21,718 nt of DNA, from the NCBI GenBank assembly GCA_041485165.1, contig JBGPJC010000069.1, forward strand, positions 1 to 21,718, in the 5' to 3' direction. The notes beneath the pieces were generated by a model, which did not search any database, was not told where the DNA came from, and saw nothing but the letters and a program-made list of their open reading frames with translations. Below are positions 14,766-21,718 of this stretch, piece after piece. The stretch comes from JAAFGT01 sp041485165 (GTDB taxonomy: Bacteria > Acidobacteriota > Terriglobia > Acidiferrales > UBA7541). A program made the translations under genes and the position numbers. The number at the start of each line of letters is the position of its first letter. The first letter of the stretch is position 1.

Positions 14766-15566
14766 TTAACCCACACGCGCGAGCCGGCGCACGGCGAAGA
14801 GGGTAAAGAGCAGCGTCATCGCGGCAAGGACGGCTACATGAATGGTGGCAGAGCCGCGACTTGGAGCACCGGTGGCGCTGAGCACCAGTTGCTGCAAATG
14901 ATGTGTTGGCCAGACCGGAGCAATGGTCTGAAGGAACTTGGGCAGCGGATAGAACAAGCCCGAAAGATGCATCATGACCTGGTAGATGACATTCACGTAA
15001 GCGATCGAACTCCGCCCGCTGGCCAGTGAGCCAATGAGCATCCCGATGGCAGAGAACGGCAACGTCCCCAGAACGCAGATCACGGTGACTTTCAAGGATT
15101 GGCCAGGGGTCAGGGGCAAATTGCCGGCGGTCAGCGCAGCGGCGATCATGGTGATCATGACGATGACCCCAAAAAGCATGGCCATGAGCATTTTCGCGAC
15201 CAGGTAGGCCGGCGGCGGCATGGGGAATGCGCGCTTGAGCTTGAGCAAACCTTGTTCGCGTTCGATGGCCAAGGCCATGCCGAACCCGAACATGCCCGGT
15301 CCCATCACGCCGAGCACGGCAAAGGCCGCGAACACAAATTTTGAGGCGTTCGGATCGTTACGAATGGCGTCGCCGAATAGAACCACTCCGATGAGCAGGA
15401 ACAGCATGACCGGCAAGCCCAGGAAGGGTATGGCGAAGGCTGGCGTGCGCAGCATGCGCACCGACTCGTATTTAGCTTCGGTGAGATAAGCGCGCAACAC
15501 ACGGCTGGCGGGCATGGCCGTGCTGCGGGTCAACTCGCTGTCGAATTGCAGAGCAGTAGCATTCAT
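14766..15566 (-). CDS. ABC-2 type transporter permease
   Basis: The 266-residue protein has six predicted membrane helices, beginning with 'TPAFAIPFLGLPVMLFLLIG'. It has ABC-2 hallmarks: 'FGFGMALAIEREQGLLKLKR' (the conserved E-x-G...L-K-R loop after TM2) and 'YVNVIYQVMMHLSGLFYPLP' before the last helices. It would form the membrane part of an exporter with the ATPase encoded just upstream. The two genes overlap by 4 nt (15563-15566), so translation is coupled. Substrates of this class include drugs, lipids and glycans; the neighbouring acyltransferase hints at an acylated envelope component (inference). It ends 36 bp from the convergent TolC gene. Confidence 0.9.
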   Translation of the reverse strand: MNATALQFDSELTRSTAMPASRVLRAYLTEAKYESVRMLRTPAFAIPFLGLPVMLFLLIGVVLFGDAIRNDPNASKFVFAAFAVLGVMGPGMFGFGMALAIEREQGLLKLKRAFPMPPPAYLVAKMLMAMLFGVIVMITMIAAALTAGNLPLTPGQSLKVTVICVLGTLPFSAIGMLIGSLASGRSSIAYVNVIYQVMMHLSGLFYPLPKFLQTIAPVWPTHHLQQLVLSATGAPSRGSATIHVAVLAAMTLLFTLFAVRRLARVG

Positions 15567-16462
15567 TTCGTGGCCTCCTTGGTGAGCTCCGCAAACGCCT
15601 CGGCGAGCCCGGCACTACGAACTTCCAGTTCCTGCAGATTCTCATCTGCGGCCATTAATCGCCGCACCACGGCATCCGCATCAATTGCGGTAATGTGCAG
15701 CCCGTGCTGATCGCGGCTGGCGTTCTCTACGCCTGGCCAGGTACTGACCTCTTCGACGGCCAGGGTGGTGGAACATCGGATGCGTTTGCGGACCACCAGG
15801 GCGCGCATGTCGCTCACCGTGCCGGAGGCCAGCAGGCGGCCGTTGGCGAGAACGGCGACGCGATCGGCCAGTGCTTCCGCTTCTTCCAGGTAGTGGGTGG
15901 TCAGGACGATGGAGCAACCCTGGTTGATCAGTTGGCGCAGCGTGGCCCACATCATTTGCCGAGCCTGAACGTCGAGGCCCACCGTGGGCTCGTCGAGGAA
16001 AAGCAGTTTGGGGCGGCCGCAAATCGCCATGGCAAACTGCGCTTGGCGCTTTTGTCCCCCGGAAAGTTTTCCATAGGGACGCTCGGCCAGCGATGCCGTG
16101 TGGGTCATTTCCATAACGGCAGCGGGCGAAAGCGGCGCCGGGTAGTAGCTGGCGACCAAATCAATCTGTTCGCGGACGCGAAGCTCCGGCGCAAGAAAAA
16201 CTTCCTGCATCATCACGCCGATCAGACGCCGGGGAGCGAGAAGCTGAGGTGATTGGCCGAAGAGGCGCACCGATCCGGCGTCAGGCTTCAGCAGCCCCAA
16301 CAACAGGGAGATGGCGGTGGTTTTTCCGGCGCCGTTGGGACCGAGGACGGCGAATAGCTCTCCGCTGCGCACTTTCAGATCAAGTTTGTCGAGCGCCACG
16401 GTCTTTCCGAAGCGCTTGCTCACACCCGAAAGTTCTGCCAAACATTCCCTAGGCATTTTCAT
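15563..16462 (-). CDS. ABC transporter ATP-binding protein (ABC-2 exporter)
   Basis: The 299-residue ATPase is complete: Walker A 'GPNGAGKTT' at 41-49, Q-loop Gln86, signature 'LSGGQ' at 133-137, Walker B 'LLFLDEPT' at 153-160, D-loop 'VGLD', and switch His190 in 'LTTHYLEEAEALAD'. The C-terminal ~80 residues form the short accessory domain found in DrrA/CcmA-like exporters. It energises export through the coupled permease. GGAGG precedes two in-frame ATGs by 3 nt (16462) and 9 nt (16456); the second may be the real start. It follows the acyltransferase gene after 57 bp. Confidence 0.94.
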   Translation of the reverse strand: MKMPRECLAELSGVSKRFGKTVALDKLDLKVRSGELFAVLGPNGAGKTTAISLLLGLLKPDAGSVRLFGQSPQLLAPRRLIGVMMQEVFLAPELRVREQIDLVASYYPAPLSPAAVMEMTHTASLAERPYGKLSGGQKRQAQFAMAICGRPKLLFLDEPTVGLDVQARQMMWATLRQLINQGCSIVLTTHYLEEAEALADRVAVLANGRLLASGTVSDMRALVVRKRIRCSTTLAVEEVSTWPGVENASRDQHGLHITAIDADAVVRRLMAADENLQELEVRSAGLAEAFAELTKEATK

Positions 16463-16519
16463 TTACCTCCGCTGTTCATCCTGCTTTCCGTTGACTGGGC
16501 CACGCCGGGATCATGCTGC

Positions 16520-17803
16520 CTAGATCACCCGCGCGACTGCTGGAATGCGCCGCAGGGCGGAGACGGCGGCCCAGCTAAGCGCCAGCGTGCCGGCGAACGC
16601 CAGGGACCCCTTGGCAAACGCCGGGAGCGGTGCGCGCAGCAATGCGTACGGAAGCCAACTGGCGAATGGGTAGTGGATCAAGTACATCCCGTAGGCGTTG
16701 TCGCGCAGGCTATCGAAGATTTTCACGCGCGTCCGCGCGAAACGGAGAAAGAGGGCGAGCGCGGCAAAAGAAGATGCGGCGCAGGAGAGCACGAAAGCCA
16801 ATCCGCCGAGCGTTTCCCACTTGTGCGACGGGCCCGGAGAAGCGAAAGCAGCGATGGTGATGATAACGGCTACGGCGAAAGCGGCGAGCGCCGCCAGAAC
16901 CCAGCCGACCCAACGCCGCGCCAACTTGCCATCCGGCGCCAACAGCGCGTTTGTCTGCTGGTTTGCCTGAATTCGGCTGCGTTCCAAACTGTAAGCGCCG
17001 ATGCCGATCCCGGCCAGGAAATAGCATGCGTAAAGAAGAATCCGGCTGGTCTGGAAGGCGAAGGGGCCGAAGGCGCTCCAGGAGAAAGGATTGAAGGCCC
17101 AAACCAGGGGGATATAAGCGGCTGCGGAGGCGGTGACCAAAAGTCCGTAGAAAGCGATCGGGCGGTGCAACGCGCCAGACAGCAGCCGGCCAAGAGACTC
17201 GCCCCACTTTGGGATGGCCATGAAGAGCAGGACGGCGAGGCAGTCGAATGCCAGTAGAACCCAAATGAACCACAGTGGACCTGCCGGCCAGGAGCCGAGC
17301 GAAAGCCATTGCCGCGCGAATTCGGCGAGATTCGGATGGGCCGCAGTCATCAGGTAAGCGGGGTAGTAGGCAAGCGGCGCCACGAAAGCCGCAACCACGA
17401 GAAACGGCACGCCGAGCCGGAACATGCGGTCGCGCAGGAACGCCTTGCTTCCTTTGCGCTGCAGGCTCTTCCAGACGAAGAGTCCGGAGAGGAGAAACAT
17501 CAGCGACATGAAGAAGGTGTCGTTGAAACCCACAAACAGGCCGAAGCCCGTCCATCGCTGGCTGTCAACGACGGGAAATGCCTGCCACAAGCGGGGCTCG
17601 TCGAGTATCGAGGCCGACGGTGGAGGGATATGCGGAATGTATGCGAGGACCGCATGATGTGCGAGCACCATCACAGTAAGGCAGGCCCGCAGGTAGCCGA
17701 CCGGCAGGTTGATTGTTGGCGTTGATGGGCTTGCCGGTTCCAACTCCGCGGGGCTCCTTCTGGGTGCTGACGCGATTGGGTCTGCGGTAATGACTGCGTT
17801 CAT
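16520..17803 (-). CDS. Acyltransferase 3 family membrane protein
   Basis: The 427-residue protein has about ten membrane helices with the acyltransferase-3 (AT3/OafA-OpgC) layout. 'YLRACLTVMVLAHHAVLAYI' at about 37-56 holds the conserved His region in TM1; 'FFMSLMFLLSGLFVWKSLQR' and 'RDRMFRLGVPFLVVAAFVAP' carry the conserved arginines; 'GPLWFIWVLLAFDCLAVLLF' and the near-C-terminal 'NAYGMYLIHYPFASWLPYAL' are also typical. AT3 proteins move acyl groups (often acetyl or succinyl) onto glycans, lipids or peptides at the cytoplasmic membrane. AAGGAG 9 nt upstream fixes the start at 17803; the in-frame extension to 17944 lacks a ribosome site and is polar. It lies between a two-component system and an ABC exporter on the same strand. 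Confidence 0.87.
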   Translation of the reverse strand: MNAVITADPIASAPRRSPAELEPASPSTPTINLPVGYLRACLTVMVLAHHAVLAYIPHIPPPSASILDEPRLWQAFPVVDSQRWTGFGLFVGFNDTFFMSLMFLLSGLFVWKSLQRKGSKAFLRDRMFRLGVPFLVVAAFVAPLAYYPAYLMTAAHPNLAEFARQWLSLGSWPAGPLWFIWVLLAFDCLAVLLFMAIPKWGESLGRLLSGALHRPIAFYGLLVTASAAAYIPLVWAFNPFSWSAFGPFAFQTSRILLYACYFLAGIGIGAYSLERSRIQANQQTNALLAPDGKLARRWVGWVLAALAAFAVAVIITIAAFASPGPSHKWETLGGLAFVLSCAASSFAALALFLRFARTRVKIFDSLRDNAYGMYLIHYPFASWLPYALLRAPLPAFAKGSLAFAGTLALSWAAVSALRRIPAVARVI

Positions 17804-17993
17804 GGTGAGTCGCTCCTTTCTCCGCTTGGCGGCGTTCTCGAAGCCTCCCAGCCGCGGCGCTCCGGCCCTGGCGATGAAGCAGGCATGCGACACGCGACTG
17901 CAACACGCGGGAGTCTGGGCCAGAGGGGAATCTTTCGAAACCAAATATTGACCAAGTGGCCGAATGGCGTGACGAAGAGGCCGGAGGGAGGGA

Positions 17994-18761
17994 TTAAAAT
18001 GGATTGGCTGCGAGGGCTTTCAGTTTGTCGTGGTAAGTACGGCCCGATTCGAGCCTGACGCCGTTCTTCAGGGTAACAACGTACTCTCCATGCAGCGCAG
18101 GCTGGAGCTCTTTGATCCGCGCGACATTGACGATGATGGAGCGATGGATGCGGACGAACATCTCCGGATCAAGAGACTTCTCGAGCGCATTCATGGCCAC
18201 ATGCAGCAGATGGCCGGCCCGCCCGGCGTGCAACTGGACGTAATTCTCTTCCGCCCCGATCCAATCCACGTCCTCGACATCGACGAAGACGGTTTTACCC
18301 GCTGACCGCACCGCCAGGCGCTTCAAGTACCGGCGCGGCGAGACGATGGTTTCCAGAAGGCCGATGATCTGCCGGCTGGCATCGCCCGCCGGTGCCGAAC
18401 GAAGGCGGGCTTTGGCGCGGCACAGGGCCTGAGTGAAGCGCTCCGCGGTCACCGGTTTGAGCAGGTAGTCGATGGCATTGATTTCAAATGCCTGAATGGC
18501 GAAGCGGTCGTGCGCGGTGACGAACACAACCGCGGGCATGCGCTCCGCGCCGACCTCCTGAACGACCGAAAACCCGTCCATCTCCGGCATCTGCACATCC
18601 AGAAAGACCAGGTCCGGCCGGGTATTGCGGATCGCGGTTACCGCCTGGCGGCCGTCCTTGGCTTCGTGAATGGCTGAGACCTCCGGATCTTCGGAGAGCA
18701 GCATGCGCAAGCCTTCGCGCGCCAGGGGCTCATCATCAACGATTAACGTCGTGAAGGGCAT
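17994..18761 (-). CDS. LytTR-type response regulator
   Basis: The 255-residue protein has an N-terminal receiver domain (1-125): acidic pair in 'LIVDDEPLAR', phospho-acceptor Asp55 in 'LVFLDVQMPEMDG', Thr82 in 'VFVTAHD', and Lys102 in 'AIDYLLKPV'. A LytTR DNA-binding domain (about 150-250) follows, with 'VDVEDVDWIGAEENYVQLHA', 'EMFVRIHRSIIVNVARIKEL' and 'VTLKNGVRLESGRTYHDKLK'. It would be phosphorylated by the kinase encoded just upstream, whose reading frame it overlaps by 26 nt, and bind direct-repeat sites near target promoters. The acyltransferase and ABC genes 190 bp downstream are the natural candidate targets (inference). No clear LytTR site was recognised by eye. Confidence 0.94.
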   Translation of the reverse strand: MPFTTLIVDDEPLAREGLRMLLSEDPEVSAIHEAKDGRQAVTAIRNTRPDLVFLDVQMPEMDGFSVVQEVGAERMPAVVFVTAHDRFAIQAFEINAIDYLLKPVTAERFTQALCRAKARLRSAPAGDASRQIIGLLETIVSPRRYLKRLAVRSAGKTVFVDVEDVDWIGAEENYVQLHAGRAGHLLHVAMNALEKSLDPEMFVRIHRSIIVNVARIKELQPALHGEYVVTLKNGVRLESGRTYHDKLKALAANPF

Positions 18762-19905
18762 GTATTTCCATCACTTCTTTCTCTGAGATGGCGGGCGCGA
18801 TGCGATAGGGGAGGATCATGGTCGCAAGGGCCCCACCTTGTTCGCAATTCTCGAGTGACAACCTTGCCGCATCACCGTAGAGCTGGTGGAGACGCGCCCG
18901 CGTGTTCGCCAATCCGATCCCCGGACCCCGGGAGAGATTTCCTGGGTCGAGTCCGGGCCCGTCATCTTGCACCTTGATCTCTAGTGTTTCATTCACGCGA
19001 GCGGCGCTGATTTGAATCCTGCCCGCCGCGGAACTTTGCCCGATGCCATGGCGGATGGCATTTTCCACGATGGGCTGCAAGCCCATCTGCGGGACGGCAG
19101 CATCCAGGATTGCCGGATCCGCAGAAATCTCGATGCGCAGCCGGTCCTGAAAGCGGATCTCTTCAATGGACAAGTAGAGTTGCAGATACTCGAGTTCGCG
19201 GCGGAGCGGCACTTCCTGAGCCTCCACATCCTCGAGCACACAGCGCAGAAGATCGCTCAGACGGGAGAGCATCTCTTCGGCCTCTCGTCCCTTCTGCTGG
19301 CGTACCAGCACCATGATGGCGTTCAGGGTGTTGAAGATGAAATGCGGCTGAAGCTGCATCTTCAGGGCACTCAATTGTGACCGCATGAGCTGCGTTTTCA
19401 GCTCGGAGGCATGAAGCTCCAGCCGCAAGGCCTGCTGCTCGCGTTCCTGATACCTGCGGTAATAGCCGATGCCATGCTGGAGGCCCAACACGATCCAGTA
19501 GGTAAAGATGCTCTGATGAAATCCGATCAGCAGTAAGACGATCAAGGTGCTTACGAATGTGCTGAACACCGCCGGGAAGACACCCAGGCGGGAAAGAACA
19601 GCGCTCTCCCATGTGAGTTGAATGACGGCGAAACCCACGCTGAACAGCAAGTGGAGTGCTGCCCGCCGCGGCCAATTTCGCCGCTCGATGGGAAATCGGC
19701 GGCCCAGCCAGAGTATGCCGGGCGTCAAAAAGGCGGAGATGTAAACGCCGGTAAGCCAGGACACAAGATAGTGCCACCAGGGTGTGGGGTCATGCGAAGT
19801 GAGTTTTTGCGCCAGGCCCTGGCTAAAAAAGAAAACGCCGACAACCGTCCACATAAGAAAATACGCCGCGTATCTTCGCAGGTTGCGTGTGATCGTATTT
19901 CCCAT
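18736..19905 (-). CDS. LytS-family sensor histidine kinase
   Basis: The 389-residue protein has about four N-terminal membrane helices (around 12-30, 44-68, 82-103 and 113-140) with little periplasmic sequence, so it probably senses a signal in or near the membrane. A coiled linker leads to the His_kinase domain with the phospho-acceptor His188 in 'LKMQLQPHFIFNTLNA'. The ATPase domain has the N box 'IVENAIRHGI' (Asn282), 'VQDDGPGLDPG' at 312-322 and 'GPGIGLANTRARL' at 327-339. This is the LytS/YehU class that pairs with LytTR regulators, here the overlapping downstream gene. Only a distant GAGG precedes the ATG. The perfect 10-bp palindrome ATTGGCCAAT lies 43-52 bp upstream of the start. Confidence 0.93.
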   Translation of the reverse strand: MGNTITRNLRRYAAYFLMWTVVGVFFFSQGLAQKLTSHDPTPWWHYLVSWLTGVYISAFLTPGILWLGRRFPIERRNWPRRAALHLLFSVGFAVIQLTWESAVLSRLGVFPAVFSTFVSTLIVLLLIGFHQSIFTYWIVLGLQHGIGYYRRYQEREQQALRLELHASELKTQLMRSQLSALKMQLQPHFIFNTLNAIMVLVRQQKGREAEEMLSRLSDLLRCVLEDVEAQEVPLRRELEYLQLYLSIEEIRFQDRLRIEISADPAILDAAVPQMGLQPIVENAIRHGIGQSSAAGRIQISAARVNETLEIKVQDDGPGLDPGNLSRGPGIGLANTRARLHQLYGDAARLSLENCEQGGALATMILPYRIAPAISEKEVMEIHALHDVNR

Positions 19906-20566
19906 CAGTCCGGTAGCTTACCTCAAAAGGGTTGTGGCCGGCCCGGAATTGGCCAATCGGCCTGCCGGTCTGTCGTGTCGCGCGCACATTACTTCTCGAA
20001 ATTTAATTCGCCCGGCTGACTAGACCATCGCGGCGCGTCCAGCCGCACTCTGCGCCGATTGATGGCCAGGGTGCGATGGCGAGTGAATTACGCCGAGATG
20101 CCTTCATCCGGCGACTCGGGAAACGGCGACCCAGCTCTTAATCTCACGGAGAGCGAGGAGGATGGAGTGGTGCCGGTGGGGGGAATTGCACTAATCACGC
20201 CCATTGAAAACACGCAACTTATTGAAAAATCCAGGCGCTCAAAACGCACGATACCGTGAAATTGCGGCCAACTGGAACGTATCTGGAACTCGGAGTTTGT
20301 TCGCTTTATATTCGCCATGGGCCCCTAGGAGCTGGAATGACTATCCAGTGCCCGCAATCGGCAACCTCCAAATGGAGCTTCCAGCTTCCCAGAAGGGGAC
20401 TTCTGGGGACTCAGGGAGATTTCACTTGTCCGATTAGCGCGTTGATCGTCCGGGTGCCCTTGACAGTCCGCTCCCAAACTTCCTCGCTGTCCGTTTATCG
20501 CATGGCCTGAGACAACTGATAAAAACGTGACTTATGCTGCGCTGAACAGGGCATCGAGCAATCTTG
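19906..20566. other. Long region without a convincing gene, containing several hairpins
   Basis: This 660-bp stretch separates the LytS kinase from the second ABC exporter. Open frames within it are short, lack ribosome sites and show no known motif. It holds a 10-bp palindrome ATTGGCCAAT (19948-19957) in the kinase's upstream region. Three neighbouring hairpins lie at 20332-20348 (CTGGA/TCCAG), 20366-20377 (CTCC/GGAG) and 20388-20407 (CCCAGAAG-GGGA-CTTCTGGG). On the minus strand, 20494-20411 encodes an open stretch reading EEVWERTVKGTRTINALIGQ before a stop, possibly a gene relic. Base composition is visibly less GC-rich than in the flanking genes. Confidence 0.5.
20388..20407. repeat. Perfect 8-bp hairpin with GNRA-type loop
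   Basis: CCCAGAAG (20388-20395) and CTTCTGGG (20400-20407) are exact inverse complements around the loop GGGA. No T-run follows on either strand, so it is not a standard intrinsic terminator. It may be an RNA structure at the 3' end of the ABC transcript or part of a repeat family. Confidence 0.6.
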
Positions 20567-21319
20567 CTACTCCCAACGAAAAACCTTCGCCGAGAGCGCC
20601 GTGCAAACGACAAACAACACGGCCAGTGCCGCTACGTCGCCCACGTGGGCCGACCACGCGTCGCCGTTCCAGATTCCCTGGAGTAGAGGCACAGCGTAGG
20701 TTAGCGGCAGCACTCGCGCCACCGCGTGAAGCACTGGCGGCAGCGATTCAACGGGCACGAAGAGTCCGGAGACAGCGATCATCGGGTACAGAATGATGGC
20801 GCCGATCGGCTGCGCAAAGCGCGCCGTGGGAACGATGCTGGCGATCAGAAAACCGATCGACAAGATGCTCCAAGTGCTGATCAGCAGCGCAATCGTGAAA
20901 GAGAACAATGGAACGTGAACGTCGACGGGGTAGTAGCGTTTGCCTGCCAGGACCATTAAGGCCAGCGTGGCCGCGGTGAGTATCAGCTTCACGATCACGT
21001 GGGCGGTAAGGATCGTCTGCGGGCGCAGTGGCGTGGCGCGGAGTCGCTTGAGGATGCCACCCTCGCGGTAGATGGAGATAATCGTGACCAGCGAAAGCAC
21101 AGCGCTGACGGCGATCAGAACCGACACAAGAACTGGTAGACCCACGCGGATAAAACTGCTGGCAGCGAGTGAGGGGGGCGCGAGTCTGCGGCCAGCTACA
21201 CGGCCCAACACGAGGAAAACTAGAACAGGGAAACCGATCGTGCCGAATGCGCCAAGCGGCTCGCGCAGGAAGATCTTGATCTCGATCCAAGTCAGTTTCC
21301 AGAGTCCACGCAGCATCAT
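20567..21319 (-). CDS. ABC-2 type transporter permease (second exporter)
   Basis: The 250-residue protein has six predicted helices: 'GFPVLVFLVLGRVAG', 'GLPVLVSVLIAVSAVLSLVT', 'LTAHVIVKLILTAATLALMV', 'LFSFTIALLISTWSILSIGF', 'FAQPIGAIILYPMIAVSGLF' and a C-terminal 'VAALAVLFVVCTALSAKVF'. The loop 'YREGGILKRLRATPLRP' after TM2 is the strongest ABC-2 permease mark. It resembles DrrB/YadH-like drug or polysaccharide exporters. Two adjacent ATGs (21319, 21316) are possible starts, with only a weak AGG upstream. It lies 8 bp after the ATPase gene, so translation is probably coupled. It is not closely similar to the first permease (14766-15566). Confidence 0.9.
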   Translation of the reverse strand: MMLRGLWKLTWIEIKIFLREPLGAFGTIGFPVLVFLVLGRVAGRRLAPPSLAASSFIRVGLPVLVSVLIAVSAVLSLVTIISIYREGGILKRLRATPLRPQTILTAHVIVKLILTAATLALMVLAGKRYYPVDVHVPLFSFTIALLISTWSILSIGFLIASIVPTARFAQPIGAIILYPMIAVSGLFVPVESLPPVLHAVARVLPLTYAVPLLQGIWNGDAWSAHVGDVAALAVLFVVCTALSAKVFRWE

Positions 21320-21327
21320 TATCGAAC

Positions 21328-21718
21328 CTACTCGCGAATGGAGTGACCAGTCAGTTTGAGAAAGACGTCCTCAAGGTTGGGGAGAATCGTGCGGAAATCC
21401 GTGACCCGGATGCGATTCTCGGACAGACAATGAATCACCTCGGTCACCAGGTCGTCGCCCCGCCCGCAAATGGTGAATCGCAAGTCAGTGCAGATCACAG
21501 CCTCAACTCCCGGGATCGCCCGGAAGCGTTCTTCAGCGATGGGGTCGTCCGTGGCGAGAACGACGGTTCGCTCCGGGCAGTGACGGTCGACGAGCCTCTC
21601 CGGCCTGTCGATGTCGATGATCCGTCCGTGCTCGATGATTGCTACCCGGTCGCACAACCGTTCGGCCTCCTCCATCAGATGAGTGGTCAAGAAGACTGTC
21701 TTGCCGCGCTCGCGGATG
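21328..21718 (-). CDS. ABC transporter ATP-binding protein, C-terminal part (5' end cut by window)
   Basis: The frame is open to the right edge and holds about 130 residues. It begins at the end of the ATPase core, 'IRERGKTVFLTTHLMEEAER', where His is the switch residue; 'LCDRVAIIEHGRIIDIDRPE' follows. The accessory C-terminal domain, with 'RVTDFRTILPNLEDVFLKLT', is typical of DrrA/CcmA-type exporter ATPases. Walker A, the signature and Walker B lie outside the window. It would drive the permease encoded 8 bp downstream. Confidence 0.9.
   Translation of the reverse strand, partial: IRERGKTVFLTTHLMEEAERLCDRVAIIEHGRIIDIDRPERLVDRHCPERTVVLATDDPIAEERFRAIPGVEAVICTDLRFTICGRGDDLVTEVIHCLSENRIRVTDFRTILPNLEDVFLKLTGHSIRE

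Noticed and set aside
13363..15566. TolC gene and ABC-2 genes as one efflux operon
   Set aside because: They are convergent and end 36 bp apart, so they cannot share a transcript; no membrane-fusion protein is present. A functional link remains only possible.
20088..20318. 76-codon minus-strand frame in the gene-free region
   Set aside because: It has no ribosome-binding site, no known motif, a composition rich in Ser and Pro, and a competing frame on the other strand; it is not supported as a gene.

Overview
The window is GC-rich, densely coded bacterial DNA from a Gram-negative (diderm) organism: it carries a TamB homologue, a TolC-type outer-membrane channel and a SurA-like periplasmic chaperone. 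The gene style suggests an Acidobacteriota genome: small secreted CarboxypepD_reg proteins, a winged-helix regulator paired with a membrane protein, a LytS/LytTR pair next to ABC-2 exporters, and GTG starts. This placement is an inference from gene content, since there is no rRNA or other phylogenetic marker. No tRNA, rRNA or CRISPR array was found.

Layout. (1) 1-4480: the 3' end of a SurA-like chaperone gene, translationally coupled (ATGA) to a full tamB; this is an envelope-biogenesis unit. (2) 4496-5056, minus: a secreted DUF2059 protein, convergent with tamB. (3) 5241-7936, plus: a kynureninase-like PLP enzyme, then pcm and a family-2 glycosyltransferase joined by another ATGA overlap. 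(4) 7934-10358: a six-TM membrane protein and an overlapping HTH_34-type winged-helix regulator behind a palindromic promoter, then a 553-bp mobile element, then a membrane-anchored protein. (5) 10379-12138: a Nudix hydrolase (minus), a LysW-like zinc ribbon with an acidic tail, and two small secreted CarboxypepD_reg proteins. (6) 12180-14730: a YegS-type lipid kinase (minus) and a TolC-family protein (plus). (7) 14766-19905, all minus: LytS-type kinase, LytTR regulator, acyltransferase-3 protein, ABC ATPase and ABC-2 permease. (8) 19906-20566: about 660 bp without a convincing gene but with several hairpins. (9) 20567-21718, minus: a second ABC-2 exporter, with its ATPase cut by the right edge.

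The most notable structure is at 9003-9571. An 8-bp direct repeat (GAGTATTT) flanks 18-bp inverted repeats (17/18 match) bounding a 553-bp element. Inside are only the last codons of a transposase and an intact small membrane-protein gene, apparently a passenger. The element landed just downstream of a promoter-like motif that is a second copy of the one in front of the regulator operon. Removing the element and one repeat copy puts that motif directly upstream of the gene at 9600. This suggests a small regulon (regulator operon plus the 9600 gene) that was split by the insertion. The other system worth attention is the five-gene minus-strand cluster at 14766-19905, which looks like a sensor-controlled unit for modifying and exporting an envelope molecule.
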